Shown here one piece after another: positions 7,911-16,626 of a stretch of DNA of 64,000 bases. The first letter of the stretch is position 1; each line of letters begins with the position of its first letter. The stretch is from M55B177 sp034722275 (GTDB lineage Bacteria; Chloroflexota; Dehalococcoidia; GIF9; AB-539-J10), in NCBI GenBank assembly GCA_034722275.1, contig JAYENW010000001.1, positions 1-64,000 of the forward strand. The letters are read 5' to 3'. The position numbers and the translations under genes are program-made. The notes beneath the pieces were generated by a model. That model had not been told where the DNA came from. It ran no database searches and was given only the letters and a program-made list of their open reading frames with translations.

Positions 7911-8558
7911 ATGGAACCGCCAAATCTAAAACATGAAGATGAGCTTAAACTGCAGGGTTATCAATTCATCGCTGGAATTGATGAGGCTGGCAGAGGAGCC
8001 CTCGCCGGTCCTGTGGTCGCCGGCGCCGTTATTCTGCCTCAAGGTCGTCTTCCCTGGTTCAAGCTGGTTCGTGATAGTAAGCAACTGACCCCCAAGAAGC
8101 GTGAGATTCTTTTTGACTTAATCCAGAACCAGGCTATGGCTGTGGGAGCGGGAGTTGTTTCTCATAAAGTGATTGATAAGGTGAATATCCTTGAAGCGAC
8201 CAAGCTAGCTATGATGCAGGCTGTAGAAAAGCTTCCCCGGCAGCCGCAGTTTCTTCTCATTGACAGACTGACTTTGCCGCGATGCTCCCTTTCCCAGGAA
8301 GGGATAACCAGAGGGGACAAGCTGTGTCTCTCCATTGCCTGTGCCTCTATTATTGCCAAGGTTACCAGAGACCATATTATGGAACAGTTCGATAAGGTTT
8401 ATCCTGGTTACGGTTTAGCCAGACACAAAGGTTATGGAACTAGGGAGCACATTTCCTGCCTGCAAAAGCTGGGACCGACAGCAATTCATCGGCTCTCTTT
8501 TGCCCCTGTTAAGGATGTCATTACGAACCCAGGATATGATAATCTCAAATCGAAATGA
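7911..8558 (+). CDS. rnhB: Ribonuclease HII
   Basis: 215 aa. Removes ribonucleotides and RNA primers from DNA. The type 2 RNase H signature IAGIDEAGRGALAGPVVAGAV carries the first Asp-Glu pair, LLIDRL the next Asp, and CASIIAKVTRD the last. Begins 15 nt after mnmA and overlaps the next gene by 4 nt (ATGA), so it belongs to the tmk-mnmA-rnhB-yraN run. Confidence 0.96.
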   Translation: MEPPNLKHEDELKLQGYQFIAGIDEAGRGALAGPVVAGAVILPQGRLPWFKLVRDSKQLTPKKREILFDLIQNQAMAVGAGVVSHKVIDKVNILEATKLAMMQAVEKLPRQPQFLLIDRLTLPRCSLSQEGITRGDKLCLSIACASIIAKVTRDHIMEQFDKVYPGYGLARHKGYGTREHISCLQKLGPTAIHRLSFAPVKDVITNPGYDNLKSK

Positions 8559-8929
8559 ATCGCCAGGAAGTTGGTAAGCTGGGAGAAAAACTGGCACAGG
8601 GATTCCTTAAAAAGAGAGGCTATCATATTCTGGAAACAGGTTTTCGCTGCCGTAGTGGGGAGATTGACATTGTTGCTCAGCGAAAAGATTGCCTCGTTTT
8701 TGTTGAAGTGCGCACCAAAAGCAATTTAGACTTTGGCACTCCGGAAGAATCGATAACACAAGGCAAAAAGAGGAAACTAACTGCTTCTGCACTGAGCTAT
8801 ATCAGCACTCACCAGGACCTGCCGTCGGCATGGCGTATCGATGTCGTTGCTATAGAAATTGATTCTGAGGGCAAAGTAAGACGCATCGCACTTATTGAAA
8901 ATGCTGTGGAAGAGGAGCAACCTCTTTAA
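8555..8929 (+). CDS. YraN/UPF0102 family nuclease-like protein
   Basis: 124 aa, usual family length. Motifs GKLGEKLAQGFLKKRGYHIL, GEIDIVAQRKDCLVFVEVRTK and WRIDVVAIEI match the restriction-endonuclease-like fold of UPF0102 (Asp, Glu-x-Lys active-site pattern). These proteins very often sit next to rnhB, as here with a 4-nt overlap. Function is not established; a role in DNA processing is inferred from the fold and neighbour. Its stop overlaps that of the convergent rpsI by 4 nt, and no terminator separates them. Confidence 0.9.
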   Translation: MNRQEVGKLGEKLAQGFLKKRGYHILETGFRCRSGEIDIVAQRKDCLVFVEVRTKSNLDFGTPEESITQGKKRKLTASALSYISTHQDLPSAWRIDVVAIEIDSEGKVRRIALIENAVEEEQPL

Positions 8930-9423
8930 CGCTTGGTGTACTGCGGTGCCTTGCGAGCTCTCTTTAGCCCGTATTTCTTGCGCTCTTTGATTCTGGCATC
9001 GCGGGTAAGCAGGCCTTCTTTTCGCAATGAGAGTTTGAATAGTTCGTTTTCCTTAACCAGCGCTCGGGCAATACCATGGCGGATGGCCTCTGCCTGACCG
9101 CTCAGACCGCCCCCTTTCACCTTTATTGTTGCATGAAACTTACCCAGAGAGTTGACTGCTTCCAGGGGGCTTTCAACTGCGTGCTGGTATTCAAGTCGGG
9201 GGAAAGCCTCTTTGTAGGGTTTCTCATTGACAACTATCTCACCCTTGCCAGAGAAAAGGCGCACCTGGGCTATGGCACACTTGCGTTTGCCTGTTGCCCA
9301 AATGTATTGAGACCGTTTTGTTTTTCTTCTCTTGCGTGTTGTGCCTGGACTTGCTGCAGCAGTGGGTGGAGTCACTTCAGCAGCATTTTGCTGCGATTCA
9401 GCGTCGCTAATTTCTTCGCTCAT
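8926..9423 (-). CDS. rpsI: 30S ribosomal protein S9 (uS9)
   Basis: 165 aa. The S9 core begins near residue 38 (YIWATGKRKCAIAQVRLFSGKG) and ends in the invariant RKAPQYTKR tail that reaches the P-site tRNA. The first 37 residues are an Ala/Pro/Thr-rich extension, then a basic linker, longer than in most bacteria (about 130 aa). Last gene of the superoperon; its ATG overlaps the rplM stop by 4 nt. Confidence 0.97.
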   Translation of the reverse strand: MSEEISDAESQQNAAEVTPPTAAASPGTTRKRRKTKRSQYIWATGKRKCAIAQVRLFSGKGEIVVNEKPYKEAFPRLEYQHAVESPLEAVNSLGKFHATIKVKGGGLSGQAEAIRHGIARALVKENELFKLSLRKEGLLTRDARIKERKKYGLKRARKAPQYTKR

Positions 9424-9851
9424 TGATTATCACCTTTCTTCCCAACCTGAGCCTGGTGTGGATGTTCATTGCCAGGGTAAACCTTGAGCTTCTTGAACAT
9501 TGCCTCACCGAGGCTGGTGTGGGGCAGCATTCCTTTAACTGCGTGTTCAACTATATATTGAGGAGATTTATCGAAGATATCTTTGAAGGGGGGACTCTTC
9601 AGTCCGTCAGGGTAACCTGAATGCCGATAGTAAATTTTCTGCTCAGCTTTTCTCCCGGTTATCTTTATTTTGGAGGCGTTGATTACGATAACGTAATCTC
9701 CGGTATCGAGATGGGGAGCGTAGATTGGTTTGTGCTTGCCCATAAGCAAGCTGGCTACCTGGGATGCTACTCTTCCCAGAGTCTTATCTGTGGCATCAAT
9801 AACATGCCACTCTCTTTTTATATCTTTAGCCTTAGTGCCATATGTTTTCAT
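9420..9851 (-). CDS. rplM: 50S ribosomal protein L13 (uL13)
   Basis: 143 aa, normal length. Signatures include WHVIDATDKTLGRVASQVASLLMGKHKP, GDYVIVINASKIKITGRKAEQKIYYRHSGYPDGLK and the C-terminal LKVYPGNEHPHQAQ. Overlaps truA upstream by 4 nt and rpsI downstream by 4 nt, the common truA-rplM-rpsI arrangement. Confidence 0.98.
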   Translation of the reverse strand: MKTYGTKAKDIKREWHVIDATDKTLGRVASQVASLLMGKHKPIYAPHLDTGDYVIVINASKIKITGRKAEQKIYYRHSGYPDGLKSPPFKDIFDKSPQYIVEHAVKGMLPHTSLGEAMFKKLKVYPGNEHPHQAQVGKKGDNQ

Positions 9852-10717
9852 CTGAATTCCTCACAAAGTTGTTCTTGCTCACCATGAAATTGTCTTTCAT
9901 TGTTAGCTGCAGCAGAAGAAGGCTCAAAATAAGATAGCGGCTTGGGGTAGTTGACCTTCATGAGGCATAATCCATGAGCGGGGGCTCTGGGACTGGCCAG
10001 CCCCAAACTTCTCGCCTCCATAATATCCCCAAAATCCCTGCCGCTCATCTTCCCTAGCCCCAGTTGCAGCAGGAGACCCACTGTGTTGCGTACTTGGTGA
10101 GGCAAGAAGGAGTTAGCCACCATGTGAAAAACGACAAAATCTCCCTCCCTGGCGACTTTCGCTTGATGGACATAGCGCACAGTGCCTTTGGCCTCCGGAG
10201 AGCTGGTAAATGATATAAAATCATGCTCGCCTTGAATAAACTGACATGCGGCATTCATCGCTTCTATATTTAACATTCTGGGCATAAATAAAGCAAACCT
10301 GCGGCTGAGAGGCGATCTGGTATCGCTGTTCAGGATGTAGTAATGATACTCGCGACTTATGGCATCGCGCCGAACATTAAAATCACCATCACTTATGTAA
10401 GCAGCTTTAATAGCAATATCTTGAGGCAAATAGTGGTTTAATGCTTTGACCATGGTCACCGCAGACAAATTTGGTTTAGCCCAAAAATTTACTACCTGTC
10501 CCTTGGCGTGTACTCCAGCATCAGTTCTACTAGCTGCCATAATGCGGCTGCTCCAGCCACAGAATTTCTTCATGGCTTGCTCCAGCTTGCCCTGGATGGT
10601 GGGCAAGCCAACCTGCCATTCAAAACCATGATATTGTGTACCATCATATTCCACAAGCAGAATATATTTTTGTGGTTCATAAGTATGGATTGCTTCTCTT
10701 TGTGAGCTGAACGTCAC
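9848..10717 (-). CDS. truA: tRNA pseudouridine(38-40) synthase TruA
   Basis: 289 aa. Isomerises U38-U40 in the anticodon arm. The catalytic Asp is in AASRTDAGVHAKGQVVNFW; FLPHQVRNTVGLLLQLGLGKM is the conserved C-terminal core. A 40-residue tail of low conservation follows. The start at 10717 is GTG with only a close AGG upstream, so the exact N-terminus is uncertain. The conserved part starts at YILLVEYDGTQYHGFEWQ. Confidence 0.96.
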   Translation of the reverse strand: MTFSSQREAIHTYEPQKYILLVEYDGTQYHGFEWQVGLPTIQGKLEQAMKKFCGWSSRIMAASRTDAGVHAKGQVVNFWAKPNLSAVTMVKALNHYLPQDIAIKAAYISDGDFNVRRDAISREYHYYILNSDTRSPLSRRFALFMPRMLNIEAMNAACQFIQGEHDFISFTSSPEAKGTVRYVHQAKVAREGDFVVFHMVANSFLPHQVRNTVGLLLQLGLGKMSGRDFGDIMEARSLGLASPRAPAHGLCLMKVNYPKPLSYFEPSSAAANNERQFHGEQEQLCEEFR

Positions 10718-10735
10718 CTATAATTAATGTGATTC

Positions 10736-11089
10736 CTATTTAACCAATTCAATTTGAACCAGAGGTGCATTATCACCAGCACGTGGGCCTAGTTTTGTTA
10801 TTCTAGTATAACCTCCAGCGCGGTCAGCATATGTTGCCGCAAATTCATCAAACACCTTAGACGCCACATTTTTGTCAGTAACGAAAGTTAAAACTCGTCT
10901 CCGGGAGGCGAGGCTGCCCTCTTTCCCCAAAGTGATTATCTTCTCCGTCAGGCCGCGTATTTCTTTAGCCTTGGCTTCTGTAGTAACGATTTTTTCGGAA
11001 ATCAGAAGGGAAGTAACTAAATTGCGATACAGCGCCCAACGGTGGCCTGTGGGCCTGCTTAATTTCCTTCCATCTACACGATGTCTCAT
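10736..11089 (-). CDS. rplQ: 50S ribosomal protein L17 (bL17)
   Basis: 117 aa, normal length. MRHRVDGRKLSRPTGHRWALYRNLVTSLL and GGYTRITKLGPRAGDNAPLVQIELV are diagnostic. Follows rpoA as in the classical alpha operon. Confidence 0.98.
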   Translation of the reverse strand: MRHRVDGRKLSRPTGHRWALYRNLVTSLLISEKIVTTEAKAKEIRGLTEKIITLGKEGSLASRRRVLTFVTDKNVASKVFDEFAATYADRAGGYTRITKLGPRAGDNAPLVQIELVK

Positions 11090-11124
11090 TGAATTGCCCT
11101 ATGATTTCAATTCCTGGAAGAAAT

Positions 11125-12066
11125 TCAAGTTTCCTTTTTTCTTTTCTTTTTCTGGGAAATGATAGGAAAACCTAAGCTGGCTAGAGTTGTCTCTACTTCT
11201 TCTCTTGATTTTGCTCCAAGTCCAGGTAACTGTGGCAAGCCTTCTTTGCTCTTATCCAGTAGCTGACCCAGTGTGCCCATACCTGCTCTTTTCAAGCTAT
11301 TATATGAGCGAACTGATAAGTTTAATTCTTCCAGAGGAGTGCTGTATTGTCTTGCTAAAGCACTTGCTTCTTCCCCTTCTGTCTTTACAGGAATCAGGTC
11401 TCTGAAAGAAGAAAACTGACTTATCAATATGTTAGCGCTCTGGTTGATAGCTTCTTCAGGTGAGATAGTACCATCAGTCCAGACTTCTACGCTGAGTTTT
11501 TCCGGGCTTCCTTCTTGGCCACGTCTGATAGGTTCTACCGAGAAGTTGACTTTTCGCACGGGGCTGAAAATGGCGTCTGTGGGTAAGGCTCCTATGGGCA
11601 GGCCATTGGATGATCTGGCCGGCACATAACCTTTACCCAATTCCACATTAAATTCAACCGAGAGCTTAGCCTCAGGAGAATCAACAGTAGCCAGGTAAAG
11701 CTCAGGATTGGAGATTCTAAAATCTGCAGAAGGCTTGATATCAGCGGCATACACTCTGCCTTCACCAGTGACTTCCAGGAATAGTTTCCCTGGTTGTTGG
11801 GAAAGGGAGCATATCCTTAGTTGTTTAACATTCAGTAAGAACTCTATGGTGTCCTCTTTGACATTGGGAATAGGAGAAAATTCGTGTTGAACCCCGTCAA
11901 TTCTTACCCATGTAACAGCAGTGCCAGACAGGGAACTCAGGAGTGTGCGGCGGAGAGCGTTGCCCAGGGTGACTCCGAAACCTGGCTCCAGAGGTTCAGC
12001 GACGATATGGCCATAATTGCCAGCAGCTTCAAGAGCAGTTACTTTGGATATAGATGATTCAAACAT
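11125..12066 (-). CDS. rpoA: DNA-directed RNA polymerase subunit alpha
   Basis: 313 aa. The N-terminal assembly domain shows EPLEPGFGVTLGNALRRTLLSSLSG. After a linker near residue 225 the C-terminal domain (LNLSVRSYNSLKRAGMGTLGQLLDKSKEGLPQLPGLGAKSREEV) supplies the UP-element and activator surface. It ends in a strongly basic tail (KKKRKKET). Sits between rpsD and rplQ. Confidence 0.98.
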   Translation of the reverse strand: MFESSISKVTALEAAGNYGHIVAEPLEPGFGVTLGNALRRTLLSSLSGTAVTWVRIDGVQHEFSPIPNVKEDTIEFLLNVKQLRICSLSQQPGKLFLEVTGEGRVYAADIKPSADFRISNPELYLATVDSPEAKLSVEFNVELGKGYVPARSSNGLPIGALPTDAIFSPVRKVNFSVEPIRRGQEGSPEKLSVEVWTDGTISPEEAINQSANILISQFSSFRDLIPVKTEGEEASALARQYSTPLEELNLSVRSYNSLKRAGMGTLGQLLDKSKEGLPQLPGLGAKSREEVETTLASLGFPIISQKKKRKKET

Positions 12067-12069
12067 ACT

Positions 12070-12696
12070 TCACCTGGAATAATATTCAACAATAGCCTGG
12101 CTGTTGAACTTGGCATCAATAACACTCTCATCGGGCAGAGCTAGAACAATCCCGCTCATCTTTTCCTGGTCCAAACTCAACCAGTCGGGAACAGCTACCT
12201 GCTTAATTTTCTCAGAAACTGTCTTATAGTATTCAGTTTTTGTGCTCGCCTCCTGCCATTTGATGGCATCTCCCTCTTTTACAAGGTATGAAGGTATGTT
12301 TACTCTGTGATTGTTAACGGCAATATGTCCGTGCTGGACTATCTGCCTCGCCTGTGCACGCGAATCAGCGAAGCCCAGGCGATAGACGGTGTTGTCCAGG
12401 CGTCTCTCCAGCAATATGAAGAGATTGTTTCCTGTTATGCCTGGAGCTTTCATTGCCTGAGTGAAAAGCCTGCGAAACCGCTGCTCTAAAACACCATAAC
12501 TGAAGCGCACTTTCTGTTTCTCTCGTAATTGAGTTCCACGTTCAGAAACCCTGCGTCGTCCTCGGGGGCGTTTTCTTGAGGGAGGTCTTCTTTTTTCCAG
12601 AGGGCACTTTGGGGTATAACATTTTTCTCCCTTGAGCATTAATTTTTCATCGAGATAGCGGCATTTATGGCAAACAGCTCCGGTATAACGTGCCAT
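12070..12696 (-). CDS. rpsD: 30S ribosomal protein S4 (uS4), zinc-binding form
   Basis: 208 aa from ATG at 12696, which has AAGGAG 8-9 nt upstream; a longer frame to 12735 adds 13 residues inside rpsK and is rejected. MARYTGAVCHKCRYLDEKL...GEKCYTPKC gives four cysteines that should bind zinc (the C+ form of S4). The S4 RNA-binding domain follows (RRLDNTVYRLGFADSRAQARQIVQHGHIAVNNHRVNIPSYLVKEGD). In many bacteria S4 also represses its own operon. Confidence 0.97.
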   Translation of the reverse strand: MARYTGAVCHKCRYLDEKLMLKGEKCYTPKCPLEKRRPPSRKRPRGRRRVSERGTQLREKQKVRFSYGVLEQRFRRLFTQAMKAPGITGNNLFILLERRLDNTVYRLGFADSRAQARQIVQHGHIAVNNHRVNIPSYLVKEGDAIKWQEASTKTEYYKTVSEKIKQVAVPDWLSLDQEKMSGIVLALPDESVIDAKFNSQAIVEYYSR

Positions 12697-12697
12697 G

Positions 12698-13090
12698 CTA
12701 TACTCTCCTTCTCCCGCGGGGGCGGCAGCCATCATGTGGGATGGGAGTCACATCTCTGATACTGGTAACGGTAATTCCTGAAGCTTGCAAAGCACGAATA
12801 GCTGCTTCACGGCCGCTGCCTGGCCCTTTGATATCAACTTCGATTTGACGTAAACCATTGTCCATTGCTCTTCTTGCTGCTCCTTGGGCTGCTAGCTGGG
12901 CGGCATAAGGAGTGCCTTTCCGGGAACCTTTAAATCCAGCAGTGCCAGAGCTTCCCCAGGCGATAGCATTGCCTTGAAGGTCTGTTATAGTAACAATAGT
13001 ATTATTGAAAGTAGATTGAATATAAGCTCTGCCTTCAATAACTCCCTTACGGAGCCTTCTGGGTCTCCTGCTTTGCTTCTTCTTGGGCAT
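12698..13090 (-). CDS. rpsK: 30S ribosomal protein S11 (uS11)
   Basis: 130 aa. GRAYIQSTFNNTIVTITDLQGNAIAWGSSGTAGFKGSRKGTPYAAQ and the C-terminal DVTPIPHDGCRPRGRRRV are diagnostic. One nucleotide separates its stop from the rpsD start. Confidence 0.98.
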   Translation of the reverse strand: MPKKKQSRRPRRLRKGVIEGRAYIQSTFNNTIVTITDLQGNAIAWGSSGTAGFKGSRKGTPYAAQLAAQGAARRAMDNGLRQIEVDIKGPGSGREAAIRALQASGITVTSIRDVTPIPHDGCRPRGRRRV

Positions 13091-13102
13091 AATTCAAGCC
13101 TC

Positions 13103-13492
13103 CTACTTCTTGGACAGGCCGCGCTTTTGGCCTCTTCCGGCAACCGTTCTCTTGGCTCCCCTCCTGGTACGGGCATTAGTACGAGTCCTCTGTCCGTGGA
13201 CAGGCAGATTCATGCGGTGCCGCGTACCTCGCGTGCTGCCGATCTCTATAAGCCGTTTTATGTTGGATTGAACTTCTCTCCTGAGATCACCTTCTACTTT
13301 GTATTGTTTGCCAATGATACTATGGATGCGGCCGATTTGCTCTTCAGTGAGGTTTTTAGCTTTGATGCTGTTTTCAACTTCAGCAGCAGCCAGAATTTGC
13401 TTACTTGAAGCGGAGCCAACGCCATAAATATATTGTAAAGCTACCCATATTGGCTTTTCTTTGGGAATATCTACACCGGATATGCGTGGCAT
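13103..13492 (-). CDS. rpsM: 30S ribosomal protein S13 (uS13)
   Basis: 129 aa. MPRISGVDIPKEKPIWVALQYIYGVG, the helix-turn-helix middle and GTRHRMNLPVHGQRTRTNARTRRG are diagnostic. The gene begins 2 nt after the rpmJ stop. Confidence 0.98.
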   Translation of the reverse strand: MPRISGVDIPKEKPIWVALQYIYGVGSASSKQILAAAEVENSIKAKNLTEEQIGRIHSIIGKQYKVEGDLRREVQSNIKRLIEIGSTRGTRHRMNLPVHGQRTRTNARTRRGAKRTVAGRGQKRGLSKK

Positions 13493-13494
13493 TG

Positions 13495-13608
13495 TTATCC
13501 CTGTCTCTGTTTATGCTTGGGATTTTCACAGATAACCCTGACCACACCCTTCCTTCTGATGATCTGGCATTTTCTGCAACGTTTCTTAACCGAAGCTGCT
13601 ACTTTCAT
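13495..13608 (-). CDS. rpmJ: 50S ribosomal protein L36 (bL36)
   Basis: A 37-codon gene between infA and rpsM, ATG at 13608, stop at 13495. It encodes MKVAASVKKRCRKCQIIRRK followed by GVVRVICENPKHKQRQG. The CRKC...C...H set is the zinc site of the C+ form of L36. Position and sequence are exactly as expected for infA-rpmJ-rpsM. Confidence 0.97.
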   Translation of the reverse strand: MKVAASVKKRCRKCQIIRRKGVVRVICENPKHKQRQG

Positions 13609-13668
13609 TTTATCAACCTTACAAAACCTGTATCATAGCCTTCTTTATTCAACTTGTCAAAAGGAAAA

Positions 13669-13887
13669 TTATTTCAGCCGATAGGTAATCCTGCCGCGGC
13701 TCAAATCATAGGGAGAGAGCTCCACTAGAACTCTGTCAGCAGGTAAGATTTTAATATAATGTTTCCTCATTTTGCCCGAAATATGGGCCAGCACGATATG
13801 CCCATTACTCAACTCAACACGAAACATGGTATTAGGCAAACAGGTAATGACTTTGCCCTCGACTTCTATTCGTTCTTTTTTAGCCAT
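13669..13887 (-). CDS. infA: Translation initiation factor IF-1
   Basis: 72 aa. An OB-fold protein that binds the ribosomal A site during initiation: MAKKERIEVEGKVITCLPNTMFRVELSNGHIVLAHISGKMRKHYIKILPADRV. Lies between map and rpmJ. Confidence 0.98.
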   Translation of the reverse strand: MAKKERIEVEGKVITCLPNTMFRVELSNGHIVLAHISGKMRKHYIKILPADRVLVELSPYDLSRGRITYRLK

Positions 13888-13896
13888 CCTTTGCTG

Positions 13897-14634
13897 CTAG
13901 GTAAGTATTTCAGGCTCGTCAGCGTCAATGACGATGGTATGCTCAAAATGTGCCGAAGAGCTTCCATCCGCTGTAAGGACGGTCCATTGATTAGGAGCCA
14001 ATTTGGTATGCCAGCTTCCTCTGTTGACCATGGGCTCAATGGCCAGGGTCATTCCCTTACGAAGTAATGAACCCTTACCAAAGGCAAAATTGGGTATCTG
14101 TGGGTCTTCATGCAAATTTCTGCCTACCCCATGGCCGGTATATTCTCTGACTACGGAAAACCCTCTTGATTCAACATAATCCTGGATGGCGGAGGAGATA
14201 TCTCCCACATGTGCTCCGCATTTGGCCTGAGCAATGCCCGCCTTCAAGCTTTCTTTGGTAACTGTTATCAGTTCTTTGTTTTCCTGGCTTATTTCTCCTA
14301 CGCCCACAGTCACGGCTGCATCAGCGTGAAAGCCTTTGAATTTTACCCCCAAATCCAGGGAAACGATGTCTCCCTCATGGAGAATCCTCTCCCCGGGTAT
14401 CCCGTGGACTATTTCATCATTCACGGAAACGCATAGATTAGCGGGGAACCCCTGATAATTTTTGAAAGATGGCTGGGCACCTCTCTTATTTATTTCAGCG
14501 GCAGCGATGTCATCTAGGTAGAGGGTTTTGATCCCGGCCTTTATTTCTTTCCTCAGCCTGTCCATAACTGCTGCCCAGATCTTGCCGCATTGACGCATGC
14601 TCTCTATTTCTTGTGGTGATTTAACAATTATCAT
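13897..14634 (-). CDS. map: Methionine aminopeptidase, type I
   Basis: 245 aa. Removes the initiator methionine. Metal ligands fit the family: DIVSLDLGVKFKGFHADAAVTVGVG, the His in EYTGHGVGRNLHEDP, and Glu residues in TLAIEPMVNRG and SAHFEHTIVI. No N-terminal zinc finger. Its start abuts the adk stop. Confidence 0.97.
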   Translation of the reverse strand: MIIVKSPQEIESMRQCGKIWAAVMDRLRKEIKAGIKTLYLDDIAAAEINKRGAQPSFKNYQGFPANLCVSVNDEIVHGIPGERILHEGDIVSLDLGVKFKGFHADAAVTVGVGEISQENKELITVTKESLKAGIAQAKCGAHVGDISSAIQDYVESRGFSVVREYTGHGVGRNLHEDPQIPNFAFGKGSLLRKGMTLAIEPMVNRGSWHTKLAPNQWTVLTADGSSSAHFEHTIVIDADEPEILT

Positions 14635-15285
14635 CTATTTTTCTTCTTTGAGAATGGAGATTATTTTCTGAGCTACTTCCTCTATGCCCAAATTGCCATT
14701 GACTTCAACAAGTTTATTCTGGCTCTGGTAGTAATCTATCATGGGAATAGTTTGTGAAAAGAAGACCTTTAAGCGCTCCTTTACCGTCTCTTCTTTGTCA
14801 TCAGGACGTTGATATAATTCACCACCGCATTTGTCGCATATTCCTGGCACTTTGGGTGGTGAGGTCACGATGTGATATGGCGTCTGGCAATTTCGGCAAA
14901 TCCAGCGCCCGGAGAGCCTCTTGATAAGCTCTTCATCGGGCACTTTGACGTATATCGCTTCATCCACGCTTTTGCCTTGTAAGGCGAGAGCTTTGTCCAG
15001 AGCTTTGGCCTGGTCTAAAGTCCGGGGGAAACCGTCCAAAAGACAGCTTGAAGCGCAATCGGATGTGTTGATCCTCTTCTGAATCATTTTTATCGTTATT
15101 TCGTCAGGAACCAGTTCTCCCTTCTCCATGTAAGTTTTGGCCGAAAGCCCTAATTCAGTCTTTTTCTCCAAGTTTTGACGGAACAAATCTCCAGAGGCTA
15201 TATGTGGGAAGCCCATTTTCTGAGATAGAATATCTGCCTGAGTTCCTTTTCCTGCTCCTGGAGCACCCAATAGGACAATGTACAT
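14635..15285 (-). CDS. adk: Adenylate kinase
   Basis: 216 aa, long-LID type. P-loop LLGAPGAGKGTQADILS, DGFPRTLDQA, and a LID with four cysteines (CRNC near residue 130, CDKC near 150) that should hold zinc. Sits between secY and map as in many bacteria. Confidence 0.98.
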   Translation of the reverse strand: MYIVLLGAPGAGKGTQADILSQKMGFPHIASGDLFRQNLEKKTELGLSAKTYMEKGELVPDEITIKMIQKRINTSDCASSCLLDGFPRTLDQAKALDKALALQGKSVDEAIYVKVPDEELIKRLSGRWICRNCQTPYHIVTSPPKVPGICDKCGGELYQRPDDKEETVKERLKVFFSQTIPMIDYYQSQNKLVEVNGNLGIEEVAQKIISILKEEK

Positions 15286-15302
15286 CTTTTTCCTCTCCTT
15301 TC

Positions 15303-16625
15303 TTATTTCAGGAAACCCTCGTAGCGGCGCATAGTTAATTGAGCCTCCAATTGCTTCATAGTATCCAAAGCGACACCTACAGCTATCAATAGGGCAGTGC
15401 TGGAGAGAGTTAAAGCGCGAACATCAGTAATTTCCCGGGCAATAAATGGCATAATTGCCACGATTCCCAGGAAGAGGGCACCACCAAAGGTGAGGTTCTT
15501 TATGGTTTTGTTGAGGTAGTCAGCGGTTGCCTTTCCGGGACGAACCCCGGGAATAAAGCCGCCTTGCTGCTGTAGGGTTTGGGGCAGGCTCATTTGCTCA
15601 AATATAATCATGGTATAGAAATAGGCAAATGCCATCGTTAATAAAAAGTATGGTATCCAGTAGGCTAAGCCTATAGGAGCAGCATTCCCCGAATTGAAAA
15701 TATAATAGATATTGTTCCAGAAATTTGGATTTTGGCCTCCTGGGTTCATGAACCAGGTGGCTATCATTCCCGGAAATTGCATCAGAGCTATGGCGAAAAT
15801 AAGAGGAATCATTCCTGCGGTATTTACTCGTAGGGGAATATAAGTTGAGCCTGATTGGCGATACAAGCGGCCAGCGCGGAAGCTGCTGCGGGCGTATTGA
15901 ACCGGGATACGGCGGTGGGCCTCGGTAAAGATTACTATGAATACCAAAGTTAGCAGGCCCAGTATGATGAAGGTAGTCAACCCCAGGGGATTTGCCTTGG
16001 CGATGAAGGCGCTCCCAACCATACTGGGCAGGCTGGCTACAATGCCAGCGAAGATTATTAAAGAGATGCCGTTTCCCACTCCGCGTTCAGTAATCAGCTC
16101 TCCCAGCCAGACGAGAAATATGGTGGTAGCGGTCATTGATAGTATTATACAGGCGGTGGTTGCTGGCTCAAGATTGCTGATGATTGGGGGAGTTTGAGCG
16201 CGCAGTATAGCTAGCAGACCATAGCCCTGGAGGGCTGCCAAAGGTAAGGTAAGCAGATGAGTAGTTCTGTTGATCTTGCGCTGGCCAGCTTCTCCCTGTT
16301 GAGACAAAGCCTGAAGAGAAGGAATGACCGGAACCAATAATTGCATGATGATAGAAGCGGTGATATAAGGGTAAACACCCATGGCAGCCACGCTGAAACG
16401 CTTCATGGCGCCGCCACTGAACAGGTCAAGCATGCCGTAAAGTTGATTTTGCCCAAAAAGATTCTCTAATGCATGGATGTCTACACCTGGTAAAGGAACA
16501 TGAGCCAGGAAACGGAAAGCTACCAGAATGCCCAAGGTAAAAAGAATCTTTCGCCTCAAGTCTGGCAGAGTGAACATGTCTACCATGGCCTGAATGAGGC
16601 GTGGCTGATTTTTTGTGCGCTGCAT
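15303..16625 (-). CDS. secY: Protein translocase subunit SecY
   Basis: 440 aa from ATG at 16625; a longer frame to 16733 runs through the end of rplO and is rejected. SecY is the core of the membrane channel. Ten hydrophobic segments are recognisable, with the plug region FSGGAMKRFSVAAMGVYPYITASIIMQLL, GNGISLIIFAGIVASLP, the cytoplasmic loop with YARSSFRAGR, and GGFIPGVRPGKATADYL before the last segments. One nucleotide separates it from rplO. Confidence 0.97.
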   Translation of the reverse strand: MQRTKNQPRLIQAMVDMFTLPDLRRKILFTLGILVAFRFLAHVPLPGVDIHALENLFGQNQLYGMLDLFSGGAMKRFSVAAMGVYPYITASIIMQLLVPVIPSLQALSQQGEAGQRKINRTTHLLTLPLAALQGYGLLAILRAQTPPIISNLEPATTACIILSMTATTIFLVWLGELITERGVGNGISLIIFAGIVASLPSMVGSAFIAKANPLGLTTFIILGLLTLVFIVIFTEAHRRIPVQYARSSFRAGRLYRQSGSTYIPLRVNTAGMIPLIFAIALMQFPGMIATWFMNPGGQNPNFWNNIYYIFNSGNAAPIGLAYWIPYFLLTMAFAYFYTMIIFEQMSLPQTLQQQGGFIPGVRPGKATADYLNKTIKNLTFGGALFLGIVAIMPFIAREITDVRALTLSSTALLIAVGVALDTMKQLEAQLTMRRYEGFLK

Positions 16626-16626
16626 G

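Noticed and set aside
12697..12735. N-terminal extension of rpsD by 13 codons
   Set aside because: It overlaps rpsK; the ATG at 12696 matches the S4 family start and has AAGGAG at good distance.
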